Assembly (NCBI RefSeq): GCF_002949795.1
Contig: NZ_CP026694.1
Location: 1 to 63,064 of the forward strand
Source: Nostoc sp. 'Lobaria pulmonaria (5183) cyanobiont'
GTDB lineage: Bacteria > Cyanobacteriota > Cyanobacteriia > Cyanobacteriales > Nostocaceae
DNA length: 63,064 nt
Direction of reading: 5' to 3'
Shown: piece by piece, positions 17,341-27,179 of the stretch
Layout of the letters: each line of letters begins with the position of its first letter
Position numbering within the stretch: the stretch's first letter is position 1
Notes under the pieces: generated by a model
The model's input: only the letters and a program-made list of their open reading frames with translations
What the model was told of the DNA's origin: nothing
Database searches by the model: none
Position numbers and translations under genes: made by a program

Positions 17341-18450
17341 ATGCTGTTCATGCCTCATAATTTACTGCTCGTATGGTTGAGTCAACTGCTGTCCGTTGGG
17401 GTACTTGGTGGGGGAATATACATTCTCTATGAGTGGTACGAACGAGAACTTGTAGGAACATCTTACTTGGTGGCTGGACTAATAATGGTTCTGTGGACTT
17501 TTGGCGGTCGTTTTATCAGTTTGCCACTGCTGCGCCGCCCTGGAGTCGAGGAACCCAAGTTTATGCGTAGCAAAACCGTGCAGCGCTTGTCACGTCCAGA
17601 TGGGAGCGTGTTGCAAGTAGAGTTTTTTGGACCTGAAGATGGTCAACCAATTATTTTGTCACACGGTTGGGGGCCAAACAGTACTGTATGGTATTATGCC
17701 AAACGACAACTGAGCGATCGCTTCCGAGTAATTGTTTGGGATCTACCAGGGCTAGGAAAATCCTCCAAACCGAAAAACAACGATCACTCTATAGAAAAAT
17801 ATGCCCGTGACTTGGAAGCTGTTGTTGCCATAGCAGGGGATAAACCTGTTATTTTGGTAGGACACAGCATGGGTGGGATGATTAACCTGACATTCTGTCG
17901 CCTGTTTCCAGAGCAATTAGGGAGTCGGGTGGCTGGCTTAATTCTTGTAGATACTACTTACACCAATCCGGTAAAAACTTGTATTTTTAGCGGTCTGGTA
18001 CGTAAATTGCAGAAACCGGTACTCGAACCTGTGTTGTACCTGACTACTGTGCTGTGGCCGATTTTTTGGTTGATGACTTGGCTCTCGTATTTGAATGGTT
18101 CGCTGTACATCACTGTCGAACTGTCTGGATTTACGGGTACTGAAACACGTGGTCAACTAAGTTTTGCAGGTCTATTATCAGCATTGGGTTCGCCTGGTGT
18201 TCTGGCTCGTGGCACACTGGCAATGTTGAAGTTTGATGAAACAGAAACACTTGCAACTATTAACATTCCTGTATTGGTTGTTTGCGGCAATTCAGATATA
18301 GCAACTAAACCTGTTGCAAGCGATCGCATGAAAGCAGAATTGCCTTACTCTCAAAGAGTCACCATAAAACCAGGTGGACACATGGCATTGATGGAACAAA
18401 ACCAACAGTTTGCCAAAGCAGTCAGCACGTTTTGTGCTGGCTGCTTATAG
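17341..18450 (+). CDS. Alpha/beta hydrolase with N-terminal membrane segments
   Basis: The protein has 369 residues. Two hydrophobic stretches at about 5-28 and 37-55 anchor a C-terminal alpha/beta-hydrolase domain. The oxyanion region is SHGWG near 106-110, the nucleophile elbow GHSMGG near 178, the acid is probably the Asp of VCGNSD near 320, and the catalytic His lies in PGGHMAL near 345. It is the only plus-strand gene among three minus-strand NRPS genes. It could be an editing or tailoring esterase, or a broad lipase/epoxide-hydrolase-like enzyme not tied to the pathway. Confidence 0.8.
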   Translation: MLFMPHNLLLVWLSQLLSVGVLGGGIYILYEWYERELVGTSYLVAGLIMVLWTFGGRFISLPLLRRPGVEEPKFMRSKTVQRLSRPDGSVLQVEFFGPEDGQPIILSHGWGPNSTVWYYAKRQLSDRFRVIVWDLPGLGKSSKPKNNDHSIEKYARDLEAVVAIAGDKPVILVGHSMGGMINLTFCRLFPEQLGSRVAGLILVDTTYTNPVKTCIFSGLVRKLQKPVLEPVLYLTTVLWPIFWLMTWLSYLNGSLYITVELSGFTGTETRGQLSFAGLLSALGSPGVLARGTLAMLKFDETETLATINIPVLVVCGNSDIATKPVASDRMKAELPYSQRVTIKPGGHMALMEQNQQFAKAVSTFCAGCL

Positions 18451-18643
18451 CTGGGATGATTACCTAAAACTTCCTTTGCTTCTTCACGGGCTAGATGTAC
18501 TTAGTACCTTTTGATTAGTTCCAAAGTAGAGGTCGCCACCCAATTCGCACATTTTCCTAACAGCTTGAGTTAATCGCTACTGCGGCTCGTACACATATAC
18601 CGGATGGCATAAATGGCATGGTGATTCCTAACTCAGGGGTTTC
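18451..18643. other. Convergent intergenic gap
   Basis: These 193 bases separate the hydrolase stop from the convergent NRPS stop. I see no gene and no clear hairpin. Confidence 0.5.
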
Positions 18644-21600
18644 TCAAAATTCCACTTCTTCTCGCTGAATTCCCGTAGTTTCAGTATTATCCCCACCTTT
18701 TGCTGCCCAACACATTGTGTCACTAATGTACTTAGCAAGTTGTTCAACAGTTGGTGTTTCAAACAAATTGCGTACAGGCAAATCTATTTGTAAGGTGTCA
18801 CGAATGCGGGAAGTTAGCTGAGTAGCTAGTAGAGAATGACCGCCCAATTCAAAGAAATTGTCGTGAACGCCTACTTGCTCTTTTCCCAAGACTTTAGCCC
18901 AAATTTCTGCAAGTAACTCTTCAACCTGCGATCGCGGTGCCACATAATCTTGATTATAGAAAGTAATTGTCTCAGGTATGGGTAAAGCATGGCGATCGAC
19001 TTTGCCATTAGGTGTTAGAGGTAGAGATTCCAATACCATATATGCTCTTGGCACCATGTATTCTGGTAATTTTTCTTTCAAGAATTGACGAAGTAAATAT
19101 GCAAAGCTTTGCACGTCTTCCATTGGTATCTGTTCCTGCTTGAGAACAATATAAGCCACCAAATACTTATCATCAGGTACGTCCTCACCAGCAATAACTA
19201 TAGTTTCTTTCACTGCTGGATGTTGACTCAGCACTGCTTCAATCTCTGACAACTCAATGCGGAAGCCACGAATTTTTACTTGAGTGTCAATGCGACCTAA
19301 AAATTCAATATTGCCATCTGGTAAATAACGAGCTAAATCACCCGTTTTATAAAGACGTGTTTTTGGTTTGTTACTAAAAGGATGAGTAATAAAATGTTCA
19401 GCAGTTAATTCAGTGCAATTGAGATATTCTCGCGCCAGCCCCTCCCCACCCATATATAATTCGCCAGTAACGCCAATAGGCACAGGTTGTAAATGGGTAT
19501 CTAATATATAAATCTGCGTGTTTGTAATGGGGATACCAATAGGTAAAGATGTGGCTGATGGGAACTCTTCTACGCAGTAATAAGAGGAAAATGTTGTATT
19601 TTCTGTAGGTCCATAAACATGAATTAAGTGCTTTGGCGCACCAGATTGGAGAATCTTTTTAATCCATCTCGTATCAACGGTTTCGCCACCAAACAGGAAA
19701 TATTTCAAGGTTGCAAAAGCTTGCGGAACATCTCTAACAACCTGTTGAAATAAGGCGGTGGTCAAAAATAGAATATTGATACCTTTTTCTCGTAGTTGTA
19801 ATGCCAATTCATGAGGCGAAATGGTTACATCTTTACTAATCCCTACAAGTTGAGCGCCGTTAAGTAGCGCTCCCCAAATCTCGAATGTCGCAGCATCAAA
19901 AGAAGTGTTTGAGGCTTGGGCGATTTTATCAGATGGTGACAATTTTATATAGTTAGTATTGCACACTAACCGATTTACAGCTTTGTGAGGGACAGCCACT
20001 CCCTTGGGTTTTCCTGTAGAACCAGAGGTGTAAATAATATAGGCTAAATTATCACTATTTAAATCGCTTTTAAGATTGTCTTCCTTTTCTTGGGTAATAA
20101 TTTTCCAGTCTTTATCTATAGAAATAAATGGATTTGAGAAACCTTCAAAATGCTTGAGTAAGTTTTCTTGTGTCAGTAATACTGAAACTTGTGCATCTTC
20201 CAGCATAAAATTTAGGCGTTCTTCGGGATAGCTGGGGTCTAATGGAACATACGCTCCCCCTGCTTTAAGAATTCCCAATAACCCGATTATCATTTCTATA
20301 GACTGTGAAATACAAATGCCAACTAAAACTTCTGAACCTACTCCTATTTTTTTTAAGTGGTGCGCTAGTTTATTGCTACAAGTATTCAACTCTTGATAAG
20401 TAAGTTGTTTGTTAGCAAAGTTGACTGCTATAGAATCAGGATACTGCTGTACCTTTTCTTCAAACAATTGATGGATACACTTATCTTGAGGATAATCGGC
20501 TTGGGTGTTATTCCATTCCACCAATACCTGATGTAACTCCACTTCACTTAATAACGGTAAATTTGTAATTCGTTGTTCTGGATTTGCAACAATAGCTGAC
20601 AATAGAGTTTTAAAATGTTCCACCATCCGGCTAATGGTGGCTCGAGCAAATAAATCTGTGTTGTAAACGATTACACCTCGGAGACCTTCAGAATACTCCC
20701 AGTTTCCGCCCCATAAGCTCCTAAAATCCTCAGAACACTTCCACAGATGCAGTTCCAAATCAAAACGTGTTTTTTTCAAATCAATATTCATAAAGCTGGG
20801 TACTAATCCAGGCAGTTCTAGCGCTGACATTGGCGCATTCTGGAAACCAAATACCACTTGAAATAAAGGATGGTGGCTCAAGTTTCGCTCTGGATGTAGT
20901 TCTTCAACTAACTTTTCAAACGGCAAATCTTGGTGGCTATATGCTCCTAATGTTACCTCCCGTACTCTGCCTAGTAGTTCTCGAAAGGTGGGATTTCCAG
21001 ATAAGTTACTATGCAGCACTAAACTATTGACAAAAAAACCAATTATTCCTTCAATTTCACTATGGTTACGGTTAGCAATTGGTGAACCTACCGCGATATC
21101 TTCTTGATGTGTGTAGCGGTAAAGTAATGTTTGGAATGTTGCCAACAGTGTCATAAATAAGGTGACACCTTCTTGCTGTGACAGCTTTTCTAGTGCATCA
21201 ATTAGCTTTTTTGGTAACTCTAGAAATTGTGTTGCTCCTCGATAGCTTTGTATAGCTGGTCTTGGTTTGTCAGTAGGCAAATGCAGTATGGAAATACCGT
21301 TTAATTGCTCCCGCCAGTAAGCTAACTGGGTTTGGAGTACTTCTCCTTGCAGCCACTCGCGCTGCCAGTGAGCAAAATCGGCGTACTGAAGAGGCAGTTC
21401 TAATAGAGGGGAAGGTTGGTTTTGTGCAAAAGCTGCGTAAAGCGTTCCCAGTTCCCGAATCAGTACCCCCATAGACCAATCATCGCAGATAATGTGGTGC
21501 ATATTCAGTAATAGAATATGTTCCGTCTCGGAAAGCACGAGGAGTATTACTCGCAGCAATGGCCCGGAGGATAAGTCGAAGGGATGTTCTATCTCTGCGG

Positions 21601-21919
21601 TAATAATAGACTTTGCTTTAACCTCTTGTTTATCAGCTGGCAATTCCTGGAGGTCTAATACACACAGAGGTATTGTTAAGCTGGGTGCAATCGCCTGTAG
21701 AGGTTGCCCATCCAACACTATAAATGTAGTGCGTAAGATTTCGTGGCGACGCACGATTTCGTTAAAAGTCTGTTTTAGTGCGGCTAACTTAAGTGAACCT
21801 GTCAAGCGTATTACTGTGGGCACATTGTAGATAGCATTGCCGGGGATCAACTGGTCGAGGAACCATAGTCGCTGTTGAGCAAAAGATGCTGGAAAGACGA
21901 AGACTTCTTCAGAAGACAT
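18644..21919 (-). CDS. NRPS module C-A-PCP (branched aliphatic, probably Ile)
   Basis: The protein has 1091 residues, with condensation about 10-450, adenylation about 475-985 and PCP about 1000-1070 (LGGHSL). The condensation motif reads HHIICDD at 141-147, so the final Gly of HHxxxDG is Asp; the second His is intact. The adenylation pocket read by eye is D-A-F-F-L-G-V-T-F plus Lys, close to published Ile codes. There is no docking domain, epimerase or thioesterase. Start ATG follows AAGGATCAAT, and only 8 bases separate it from the preceding NRPS gene, so they form an operon. Confidence 0.92.
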   Translation of the reverse strand: MSSEEVFVFPASFAQQRLWFLDQLIPGNAIYNVPTVIRLTGSLKLAALKQTFNEIVRRHEILRTTFIVLDGQPLQAIAPSLTIPLCVLDLQELPADKQEVKAKSIITAEIEHPFDLSSGPLLRVILLVLSETEHILLLNMHHIICDDWSMGVLIRELGTLYAAFAQNQPSPLLELPLQYADFAHWQREWLQGEVLQTQLAYWREQLNGISILHLPTDKPRPAIQSYRGATQFLELPKKLIDALEKLSQQEGVTLFMTLLATFQTLLYRYTHQEDIAVGSPIANRNHSEIEGIIGFFVNSLVLHSNLSGNPTFRELLGRVREVTLGAYSHQDLPFEKLVEELHPERNLSHHPLFQVVFGFQNAPMSALELPGLVPSFMNIDLKKTRFDLELHLWKCSEDFRSLWGGNWEYSEGLRGVIVYNTDLFARATISRMVEHFKTLLSAIVANPEQRITNLPLLSEVELHQVLVEWNNTQADYPQDKCIHQLFEEKVQQYPDSIAVNFANKQLTYQELNTCSNKLAHHLKKIGVGSEVLVGICISQSIEMIIGLLGILKAGGAYVPLDPSYPEERLNFMLEDAQVSVLLTQENLLKHFEGFSNPFISIDKDWKIITQEKEDNLKSDLNSDNLAYIIYTSGSTGKPKGVAVPHKAVNRLVCNTNYIKLSPSDKIAQASNTSFDAATFEIWGALLNGAQLVGISKDVTISPHELALQLREKGINILFLTTALFQQVVRDVPQAFATLKYFLFGGETVDTRWIKKILQSGAPKHLIHVYGPTENTTFSSYYCVEEFPSATSLPIGIPITNTQIYILDTHLQPVPIGVTGELYMGGEGLAREYLNCTELTAEHFITHPFSNKPKTRLYKTGDLARYLPDGNIEFLGRIDTQVKIRGFRIELSEIEAVLSQHPAVKETIVIAGEDVPDDKYLVAYIVLKQEQIPMEDVQSFAYLLRQFLKEKLPEYMVPRAYMVLESLPLTPNGKVDRHALPIPETITFYNQDYVAPRSQVEELLAEIWAKVLGKEQVGVHDNFFELGGHSLLATQLTSRIRDTLQIDLPVRNLFETPTVEQLAKYISDTMCWAAKGGDNTETTGIQREEVEF

Positions 21920-21927
21920 ATTGATCC

Positions 21928-24900
21928 TTATTTTAAATTTTGTGCTTTCTCAATACAGGTTTTTAGCTGTGCGGCGAGAATTTGGATATGGGGTTTTCTC
22001 AGCATAGTTAGGTGATTGCCAGGAATATGATGAATTTCCGTTCCTCCCACAGTTAGCTGATCCCAACCTATACTCGGATCTTCCTTGGCAATGCTTAATT
22101 GAACCTTTGTTCTAAAAAGATTAATTCCTTTAGGGTAGGCTTGTGGAACGTAGTTGAGAACTGCTTGGCTATTGGCATAGAAAACACGAAGCATTGGACG
22201 AATTGCTAACTCGCTTAAAAGCCTTAACTTGGATTCTTCCGGTATAACGTTGACTGTGGCATCCCCTTTGAGGATGAGGTGAGAGAAGAGATTTGTTTGG
22301 AGCGATCGCGTTAGCGGCTCCCAAAAGGAGTTTCGCGCAATTTTATTAAAATTAGTCAACCGAGAAGTTAAACTGTTAATTCGATTCCTGGCGATCGCAA
22401 TAATTAGATATAAATAATCGAGGAAAAAGGGCCATATATATCGCGCCACTGTAGTCAGCATAAACTTTAAACCATTACCCAAAGAAGGTATATTGCCCGG
22501 AATTGGTGCTAGAGTGTCAAGCACAGCAAGTAAAGCCACTTCTTCTCCAGACTTTTGGAGTTGTTGAGCCATTTCAAAAGCAACCCAACCTCCAAAAGAC
22601 CAACCTCCTAAAAAATAAGGGCCTTTGGGCTGCACTGAGCGCAATGCTTCAATGTAGTGAGCAGCCATATCCTCAATGTTAGTTAGTGGAGAACTTTTTC
22701 CGTCAAGTCCAATAGGCTGTAACCCATAAAATGGTTGATTTTTTCCCAAATGATGAGCTAATTCGTAATAAGGAAAGACAACACCAAAAATTGGATGGAC
22801 GCAGAAGAAAGGTGGACTTGAACCAGCAGGTTGAATCGGTATTAAGGGAGACCACGGCAGAGAGTCTGTTGCTGAGGATAGACAAGTTGCTAAACTTTCA
22901 ATTGTGGGATTTAAAAATAAGCTAGATAGGGGCAAGTCACGCTCAAATTGCTTGTGTATCTGCTTCATTAGGCGTACAGTTAAAAGCGAATCTCCTCCCA
23001 AGTCGAAGAAATTATCGTAAATACCCACACGCTCAACATTAAGGACTTCAGCCCAAATTTTTGCCAAAGTTGACTCGGTTAGAGTCCGAGGAGCAATAAA
23101 TGTTTTATCTATTAAACGGCTAGCGTAACTGTCGAGTTCTGTTAGCGCCAAACGATCCACTTTCCCACTAGCTGTTATAGGTAGATAATCCAGCACTACA
23201 AAAGCTTTTGGAATCATGTATTCTGGTAATTTTTCTTTTAAAAATTTACGTAGTAGAGACGGGAAATTTGAGGCAGCGCGTTGCCTCACCAAAGCAGTGG
23301 CTCCCCGTTGTAGCGACTGCTGTTGTGTCTCTACATTGGGAACAATATAAGCCACTAAGTACTTCTCATCAGATAGATTATCTTTAGCAATTACTATTGC
23401 TTTTTGCACACTTTGATGATGAGTCAGCACTGTTTCAATTTCTGACAACTCAATACGGAATCCACGAATTTTTACTTGATTATCGATGCGTCCTAAAAAT
23501 TCAATATTCCCGTCTTGTCGATACCGAGCTAAATCACCTGTCTGATAAAGTCGCGCTTTATTTTTATCACTAAAAGGATTGAGAATAAACTTTTCAGTAG
23601 TTAATTCGGGGCGATTTAGATAGCCTTGTGCCAATCCCTCACCACTTATGTATAATTCGCCAGCAATTCCAATTGGTAAAGGTTGTAAATGTTTATCTAA
23701 TATATAAATTTGAGTGTTAGCAATAGGGCGACCAATGGGCGGTTTTTCACTCATAGTACTAATCTCTGCAATGGTTGACCAAACCGTTGCTTCAGTAGGG
23801 CCATAAGCATTAAAAAATCGCCGCTGAGAGTTCCACCAACGTTTTACGATATCATCAGTGCAAGATTCGCCTGCACAAATAATAGTTTGTAATGCCGGAA
23901 GTGATTCTGTAGGTAGGACTGCTAATACTGCTGGCGGAAGGGTGACGTGAGTAATAGCTTTTTCTCGCAATAATTGGAGCAAAGGTTGTCCGGGTAGAAG
24001 CGATTCTTTGTTTGCTAAATAAAGAGTTGCTCCTGTTTGCAGTGCCATGACAATCTCAAAAATTGAGGCATCGAAACTTAATGAGGCGAATTGCAGAATG
24101 TGGTTACTCGGTTGTAAATTGAAAACCTCAATCTGAGCTTTTGCTAAGTTGGATAATCCTCGATGCTGAAGCAAAACGCCTTTAGGCTTTCCTGTTGAGC
24201 CAGAGGTGTAGATGACATAAGCTAAGTTGTCCAATGTTACGCAACTGGTCGAGTTTTCTTGGCTGTGTTGTGTAATAGTTGCCCAATCTTTATCTATGCA
24301 AATAATTGGATTCGAGAAGTCTTCAAAATGCTTGAGCAACTTTTCTTGTGTCAGCAATACTGAAACTTGTGCATCTTTTAGCATAAATTTAAGACGCTCT
24401 TGAGGTAGGCTCGGATCTAAAGGTAAGTATGCTCCACCCGCTTTGAGGATGCCTAATAATGTGACGATCATCTCTAGCGATCGCTCTACGCAAATGCCTA
24501 CTATAACGTCAGGGACTACCCCCAATTTTTGTAGGTAATGTGCAAGTTGATTAGCTCGGATATTTAGTTCGTGGTAGGTTAACTGCTGCTTGTCAAAGAC
24601 CACTGCGTTCGCATCGGGAGTTTCCTCCATCTGCGCTTCAAATAACTGATGAAAACACCTGTTCTCTGGGTAGTTTTTTTTAGTGTCATTCCAATCAATT
24701 AATAACTCTTGTCGTTCTTCCTCAGTAAGCAAAGACAAATCTGAAATCCGCTGTTCTGGATTGGCGACAATGCTTTCTAGCAGCGTTTGGAAATGTCCCA
24801 GCATCCGGGTAATGGTCGTGTCATCAAATAAATCGGTGCTATAAACCATTTGTCCTTTCAAACTATCCAAGTCCTGCCACAGATGCAACTCTAAATCAAG

Positions 24901-26238
24901 CTTTGCAGTTTTGCTGTCGTATTCAAATAGCGAAAGCGTTAACCCAGGTAACTCTAGCGCAACGATTGGAGTGTTTTGGAGGCTAAATACAACCTGAAAT
25001 AAGGGATTGCGGCTCAAATCTCGCTCTGGATGCACTTCCTCCACCAGCTTTTCAAAAGGCAAGTCCTGATGGCTGTATGCTCCTAAAGTTACCTCTCTGA
25101 CTCGATTCAACAATTCTCGAAACGTCGGCTTACCTGATAAATCTGTACGTAGCACCAAGCTATTGACAAAAAAACCAATTAATCCTTCTAGTTCGCTACG
25201 ATTGCGATTAGCAATAGGTGAACCTACTACAATATCCTCTTGCTGCGTGTAGCGATAGAGCAAAGTCTGAAACGCTGCCAGCATTGTCATGAACAAGGTA
25301 ACGCCTTCTTGGTAACTCAGTGCCTCTAGCGCTTGAGTTAAGGAGTGTGGTAGCTCTAGAAATTGTTTTGCACCCCTGTAGCTAGGAACTGCTGGTCTCA
25401 GTTGCTTGGTGGGGAGATTCAATACCGAAATCCCCTCTAATTGCTTTTGCCAATAAGCTAACTGGGTTTGTAGAGGCGAACAACCGTTTGCTCCCACTCC
25501 TTGCAGCCACTCCCGTTGCCATTGGGCGAAATCTGCATATTGAATGGGTAGTTCTGGCACAGAGGTAGACATGGAGAGAAGTCTGAGCGGAGGCTGACTT
25601 TGTTCGCGTAGCGTCTTTGTTCGCGCAGCGTCCCGCAGGGAAGGAGATTCGGAACTTCGGGAGTCGCTTGTAGTTAGACATCGCTGATCCTCTGCAAAGG
25701 CTGTGTATAATATTCCCAATTCTCTAATTAGCACTCCAATTGACCAGCCATCGGCAACAATGTGATGTAGATTAAGCAGCAGCAGATATTCTGCTTCATC
25801 CAGTTGTAGCAGCTTTACTCGCAGCAATGGCCCGGTGGTGAGATTGAAAGGATGTTGAGCCTCTTGGGTTACGATTTGCTGCACTTGTGTCTCACGTTCT
25901 TGGCTCTCGAAATTGCGTAGATCTATTAGGGGAAGAGGTATTGTTACGCTGGGTGCGATCGCCTGCACTGGTTGCTGCTCTACCATAACAAACGTAGTGC
26001 GTAAGGTTTCGTGGCGACGTACAATTTCGTTGAATGTCTGCTTTAAGGCGGTGAAGTTGAGGGAACCTGTCAGGCGAAGTGCTGTTGACACGTTGTAAAA
26101 TGGATTCCCCGGTGCTAACTGGTCGAGAAACCACAATCGCTGCTGGGCGAAAGAAGTGGGAAAAACGAAAACCTCTGCTTCTTCAGAAAAATTAAGTTCT
26201 TCATCAGCTGTGAGACTACTGAGAATATACTGGCTCAT
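21928..26238 (-). CDS. NRPS termination module C-A-PCP-TE with in-frame repeat insertions
   Basis: The protein has 1436 residues, with C about 20-490 (HHIVADG), A about 520-1085 (YTSGSTGKPKG), PCP about 1095-1160 (LGGDSL) and a type I thioesterase about 1180-1430 with GWSFGG. Pocket residues read as D-A-F-T-I-A-A-V-W plus Lys, closest to Phe/aromatic codes but not exact. Compared with the neighbouring C-A-PCP protein, three extra segments are present, all encoded by cyanobacterial interspersed repeats (about 25561-25690, 25471-25500 and 23253-23330). It is the first gene transcribed of the pair although it ends in a TE, so gene order and assembly order differ. Confidence 0.92.
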   Translation of the reverse strand: MSQYILSSLTADEELNFSEEAEVFVFPTSFAQQRLWFLDQLAPGNPFYNVSTALRLTGSLNFTALKQTFNEIVRRHETLRTTFVMVEQQPVQAIAPSVTIPLPLIDLRNFESQERETQVQQIVTQEAQHPFNLTTGPLLRVKLLQLDEAEYLLLLNLHHIVADGWSIGVLIRELGILYTAFAEDQRCLTTSDSRSSESPSLRDAARTKTLREQSQPPLRLLSMSTSVPELPIQYADFAQWQREWLQGVGANGCSPLQTQLAYWQKQLEGISVLNLPTKQLRPAVPSYRGAKQFLELPHSLTQALEALSYQEGVTLFMTMLAAFQTLLYRYTQQEDIVVGSPIANRNRSELEGLIGFFVNSLVLRTDLSGKPTFRELLNRVREVTLGAYSHQDLPFEKLVEEVHPERDLSRNPLFQVVFSLQNTPIVALELPGLTLSLFEYDSKTAKLDLELHLWQDLDSLKGQMVYSTDLFDDTTITRMLGHFQTLLESIVANPEQRISDLSLLTEEERQELLIDWNDTKKNYPENRCFHQLFEAQMEETPDANAVVFDKQQLTYHELNIRANQLAHYLQKLGVVPDVIVGICVERSLEMIVTLLGILKAGGAYLPLDPSLPQERLKFMLKDAQVSVLLTQEKLLKHFEDFSNPIICIDKDWATITQHSQENSTSCVTLDNLAYVIYTSGSTGKPKGVLLQHRGLSNLAKAQIEVFNLQPSNHILQFASLSFDASIFEIVMALQTGATLYLANKESLLPGQPLLQLLREKAITHVTLPPAVLAVLPTESLPALQTIICAGESCTDDIVKRWWNSQRRFFNAYGPTEATVWSTIAEISTMSEKPPIGRPIANTQIYILDKHLQPLPIGIAGELYISGEGLAQGYLNRPELTTEKFILNPFSDKNKARLYQTGDLARYRQDGNIEFLGRIDNQVKIRGFRIELSEIETVLTHHQSVQKAIVIAKDNLSDEKYLVAYIVPNVETQQQSLQRGATALVRQRAASNFPSLLRKFLKEKLPEYMIPKAFVVLDYLPITASGKVDRLALTELDSYASRLIDKTFIAPRTLTESTLAKIWAEVLNVERVGIYDNFFDLGGDSLLTVRLMKQIHKQFERDLPLSSLFLNPTIESLATCLSSATDSLPWSPLIPIQPAGSSPPFFCVHPIFGVVFPYYELAHHLGKNQPFYGLQPIGLDGKSSPLTNIEDMAAHYIEALRSVQPKGPYFLGGWSFGGWVAFEMAQQLQKSGEEVALLAVLDTLAPIPGNIPSLGNGLKFMLTTVARYIWPFFLDYLYLIIAIARNRINSLTSRLTNFNKIARNSFWEPLTRSLQTNLFSHLILKGDATVNVIPEESKLRLLSELAIRPMLRVFYANSQAVLNYVPQAYPKGINLFRTKVQLSIAKEDPSIGWDQLTVGGTEIHHIPGNHLTMLRKPHIQILAAQLKTCIEKAQNLK

Positions 26239-26257
26239 AAGTGAATGGCAAACAATT

Positions 26258-26422
26258 GTGGTGGAATTTGTGGAAACTTTTTCTCAGCCCATCTTGTTAT
26301 CAACGCTCCAAGAGGAGTTTAGCTCTGAAGAACTAATGGTTGTCAGACCAGGAAATCGGTTATCAATGATGCCCGTTCACCAAGCAGTGGCTTTGAAGAT
26401 TTTGGCGATGAAAACCTCTTAA
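26258..26422 (+). pseudogene. C-terminal remnant of an EVE-domain protein
   Basis: The plus-strand frame encodes VEFVETFSQPILLSTLQ and then ELMVVRPGNRLSMMPV before a stop, which matches the conserved C-terminal third of EVE (PUA-like) domain proteins. The N-terminal two thirds are missing. The truncation point is within about 20 bases of the NRPS start codon, so this marks the edge of a rearrangement that brought the NRPS genes in. Confidence 0.65.
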
Positions 26423-27179
26423 ATGCTCGCTCAAAATAGATCCAGGCTGTAATGCATCTGATTTCATACTCCTACCCTTGAAATTTTATTTAGACTGAGT
26501 TTCGTTTTCTAGGTTACTTGAGTTTTTAGTTAAATATTATTAAATAGATTTAATTAGCATTTATTAAATAAAAATCTCCTATAATTAGTCGAATTATTAA
26601 TTTTTATTTATCCGAATCCTTGAGCATTCCAGTCAACAATTCTGACATCTCCCACAGGTCTTTATTCCTATTATCGTCAGAAATCATCAACATTCGCCCT
26701 GGCATTCAGGCTCAATTTCTGCACCTTTCTGATATTTCCGCCTGTGACATCAAGCGCCGCCTTCGGGAGCCTTTAGCCTTACCCTGTGTGGTGACATTTT
26801 ACTGCATAGGGAAGGAATGATATCAATGCCCCACAAAGAGCGATGGCGCAACCGCCCGCCAAGAGAGATCGCTTCACCACAGCGATCGGGACTCTTCTGA
26901 TTTCGCTTAGGGCAAAACCGCAATCTCCAGACCAAAAGCAGCATTATTACTTAGTCAAATCGTCAGCCCTTACACTTTCATCTAATTTAATTTCTCTTCG
27001 TCGCCCGGGGTAACTGTCAATCAACTGACAATAACTCCTCAAACTCCACCCCCAGCCCCACTGCAAGATAGTGCAACAATAGTACTTTTCACACCACTTA
27101 GAGTAATAAACACGCCCTTAACAACTAAGATGTTGAAATAGCGTTAAACTGACGCTGCCCCTGTGCTGCTGACTAACCA
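26423..27179. other. Intergenic region before the tyrosine recombinase
   Basis: In 750 bases I see no supported gene. The 26500-26620 part is very AT-rich. At about 27010-27030 there is TGTCA-ATCAAC-TGACA, a short inverted repeat 150 bases before the recombinase start that could be an operator or an arm-binding site. Short open frames at 26620-26944 look like noise. Confidence 0.5.

Noticed and set aside
26620..26944. Two overlapping open frames on opposite strands, one containing MSPHRVR as in the nearby recombinase
   Set aside because: The shared peptide comes from an 11-base chance match (ATGTCACCACA). Neither frame has coding character or a ribosome site.
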